This document shows positions 5,952-7,247 of a stretch of 7,247 nucleotides of DNA, one piece after another. The position numbers and the translations under genes are program-made. The notes beneath the pieces were generated by a model. The model made no database searches. It was not told the DNA's origin and worked only from the letters and a program-made list of their open reading frames with translations. The stretch is taken from positions 1-7,247 of the forward strand of contig JAKECL010000085.1 in the NCBI GenBank assembly GCA_030460725.1, read 5' to 3'. Numbering within the stretch: the stretch's first letter is position 1; each line of letters opens with the position of its first letter. The DNA is from Propionibacterium sp. (GTDB lineage Bacteria; Actinomycetota; Actinomycetes; Actinomycetales; Actinomycetaceae).

Positions 5952-7226
5952 TCACAGATCGAGGCCCAGGGTGACGGGTTCGGGCACCAGCTCGATGCCG
6001 AAGGCGTCACGCACACCCTCCCGGACGGTACGGGCCAGTGACTCCAGATCACCCGCGGTGGCCCGACCGCGGTTGGTCAGCGCCAGGACATGGCGGGTCG
6101 ACAGCGAGGCGCGGGGGTCGCCCTCGTCCCCGGTGGGCAGGGCGTAGCCACGGGGGAAGCCCGCATGGTCGATGAGCCAGGCGGCGGAGCCCTTGACCAG
6201 TCCCTCCCCCGCATCGAAGCGTGGCGCGCCCGGGGGCAGCAGTGCCTCGGCGGCCTCTGCGGACATGATCGGGTTGGTGAAGAAGGAACCGGCGCTCCAC
6301 GTGTCGTGGTCATCGTGGTCCAGGACCATGCCCTTGGAGCGGCGCAGACCCAGCACCGCCTCACGGACGGCGATCGCCGGGGCGCGCCCCCCGGGTACGA
6401 CGTCGAGGTGGCGGGCCAGCTCGGCGTAGAGGACCGGGGCGGAGAGCTCGGAGCGTTCCAGGGAGAAGGTGGCCTCCAGGACCACCCACCGCCCTGTCGG
6501 GCCCCAGGTTCGACCGTCGGCACCCGGGAGGGCCAGGGAACGCTTGATGACGGAGGTGCGGTAGCCCAGCCCCAGGTCGCGTGCAGGCAGCTGCGCCACC
6601 TGTCCCAGTGCCCGGTCCCACACCCGCACCGAGATCAGGGTCTCGGCGACCTCGTGGCCGTAGGCGCCGACGTTCTGCACCGGCGCCGCCCCCACGGAGC
6701 CGGGGATGCCGGAGAGCGCCTCCAGACCGGAGAGCCCGTGCACCAGGGTCCAGCACACCAGCGCATCCCAGTGGGTGCCCGCACTGGCCGTGACATGGAC
6801 GTGCGTCCTGTCCACCTCCTCGGCGCGCACCACCTGGCGCACATCGCGCACGACGATCCCGTCGAAGAGACGGTCGGAGGCCAGGAGGTTCGAGCCACCG
6901 CCCAGGACCAGCACGGGCCGTGCCTCCCGGTCGGCGGCGCGCACGGCGCCCACCAGGGTCCACTCGGCGGCCGAGTCCACCAACGCTGCGACCGGGCCCC
7001 CCACCCGCAGTGTCGTGAGGTCGCGCAGGCTCGGCGCCGTGTCCTGGTCCAGGTGGAGCGGTGCGGAGGAAGGAACGGGAGTGAGGAGCGGGTTCACCTG
7101 CTCGGGCGCAGGTGCGGCGGCTGCCTTGCGCACCGGTTCTGCGGGGTTCGCGTCATGGGCCGGTTCTGCGGGGGGCGCGCAATCGGCCGGATCGGCGGGG
7201 GGCGCGGTCTGCGCGGAGTCCGTCAT
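5952..7226 (-). CDS. murB: UDP-N-acetylenolpyruvoylglucosamine reductase MurB
   Basis: A 424-residue cytoplasmic FAD enzyme. It reduces UDP-GlcNAc-enolpyruvate with NADPH to UDP-MurNAc, the second committed step of peptidoglycan precursor synthesis. The FAD-binding domain shows TTLRVGGP (71-78), VLVLGGGSNLLASD (105-118) and GLEALSGIPGSVGAAPVQN (167-185). GYRTS (221-225) carries the catalytic-support Arg223, SAGSFFTNP (311-319) the proton-donating Ser314, and VPEP (414-417) the Glu416 that completes the triad. The GYRxS loop places it with E. coli-type (type I) MurB. Start ATG 7226 follows AGGGGA (7236-7241) by about 9 nt. Another in-frame ATG lies at 7244, 18 nt upstream. Residues 1-64 are an Ala/Pro-rich extension absent from most MurB proteins, containing a 9-residue repeat. 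The gene converges on the hydrolase operon; nothing upstream is visible beyond the window edge. Confidence 0.97.
   Translation of the reverse strand: MTDSAQTAPPADPADCAPPAEPAHDANPAEPVRKAAAAPAPEQVNPLLTPVPSSAPLHLDQDTAPSLRDLTTLRVGGPVAALVDSAAEWTLVGAVRAADREARPVLVLGGGSNLLASDRLFDGIVVRDVRQVVRAEEVDRTHVHVTASAGTHWDALVCWTLVHGLSGLEALSGIPGSVGAAPVQNVGAYGHEVAETLISVRVWDRALGQVAQLPARDLGLGYRTSVIKRSLALPGADGRTWGPTGRWVVLEATFSLERSELSAPVLYAELARHLDVVPGGRAPAIAVREAVLGLRRSKGMVLDHDDHDTWSAGSFFTNPIMSAEAAEALLPPGAPRFDAGEGLVKGSAAWLIDHAGFPRGYALPTGDEGDPRASLSTRHVLALTNRGRATAGDLESLARTVREGVRDAFGIELVPEPVTLGLDL
7128..7208 (-). repeat. Three 27-bp tandem repeats in the murB leader region
   Basis: Three imperfect 27-bp units in a row encode residues 7-33 of MurB as the 9-residue repeats TAPPADPAD, CAPPAEPAH and DANPAEPVR. 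At the DNA level the shared block CCGGWTCKGCGGGG recurs at 7133, 7160 and 7187. Because the unit is a multiple of three, changes in copy number would keep the frame. The array lies outside the catalytic domain. Confidence 0.75.
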
Positions 7227-7247
7227 GGGTGTGCTTCCCCTCATCGC

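Noticed and set aside
1..7247. Search for defence, mobile or CRISPR elements
   Set aside because: No transposase, integrase, toxin-antitoxin pair, repeat-spacer array, tRNA or attachment site could be recognised on either strand.

Overview
The window is GC-rich chromosomal DNA, densely packed with genes. The proteins (a MurB ending in the VPEP motif, an actinobacterial-looking adenosine deaminase, a MARRP-type LacI regulator) and the strong G/C bias at third codon positions suggest a high-GC actinobacterium, possibly Actinomyces-like. Genus is inference. No RNA gene, insertion sequence, integrase, CRISPR array or other mobile signature was seen, so this looks like ordinary core/accessory chromosome.

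Left part (1-2023, minus strand): a two-gene unit. A metabolite:H+ symporter-type MFS transporter (650-2023) is followed 16 bp later by a LacI-family regulator that runs off the left edge (1-633). The regulator probably controls the transporter and responds to its substrate or a derivative, which cannot be read from the sequence.

Divergent control region (2024-2128): about 105 bp separate the transporter from a plus-strand MgtC/SapB-family membrane protein gene (2129-2833). It holds a good sigma70-type promoter for the MgtC gene and a 20-bp imperfect palindrome centred on GCGC. The palindrome has the shape of a LacI-family operator and overlaps that promoter, so the regulator may control both directions.

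Middle part (2923-5880, plus strand): three tightly linked genes. They are a monoacylglycerol-lipase-like alpha/beta hydrolase, an adenosine deaminase-family enzyme (ATGA start/stop overlap with the first gene), and a second, different alpha/beta hydrolase. The second hydrolase starts 50 nt inside the deaminase gene behind a strong embedded Shine-Dalgarno. The overlaps imply one transcript and coupled translation. A shared substrate is not obvious.

Right part (5952-7226, minus strand): murB, convergent with the operon, encoding a peptidoglycan-precursor enzyme. It has an unusual Ala/Pro-rich N-terminal extension that contains three 27-bp tandem repeats. The 71 bp between the two converging genes have no clear terminator with a T-run. 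A strong hairpin lies at the very end of the upstream hydrolase gene.

I do not see a clearly novel defence or mobile system. The most interesting points are the putative shared LacI operator, the hydrolase-deaminase-hydrolase operon, the altered ligand-contact residues of the deaminase, and the repeat-bearing MurB extension.
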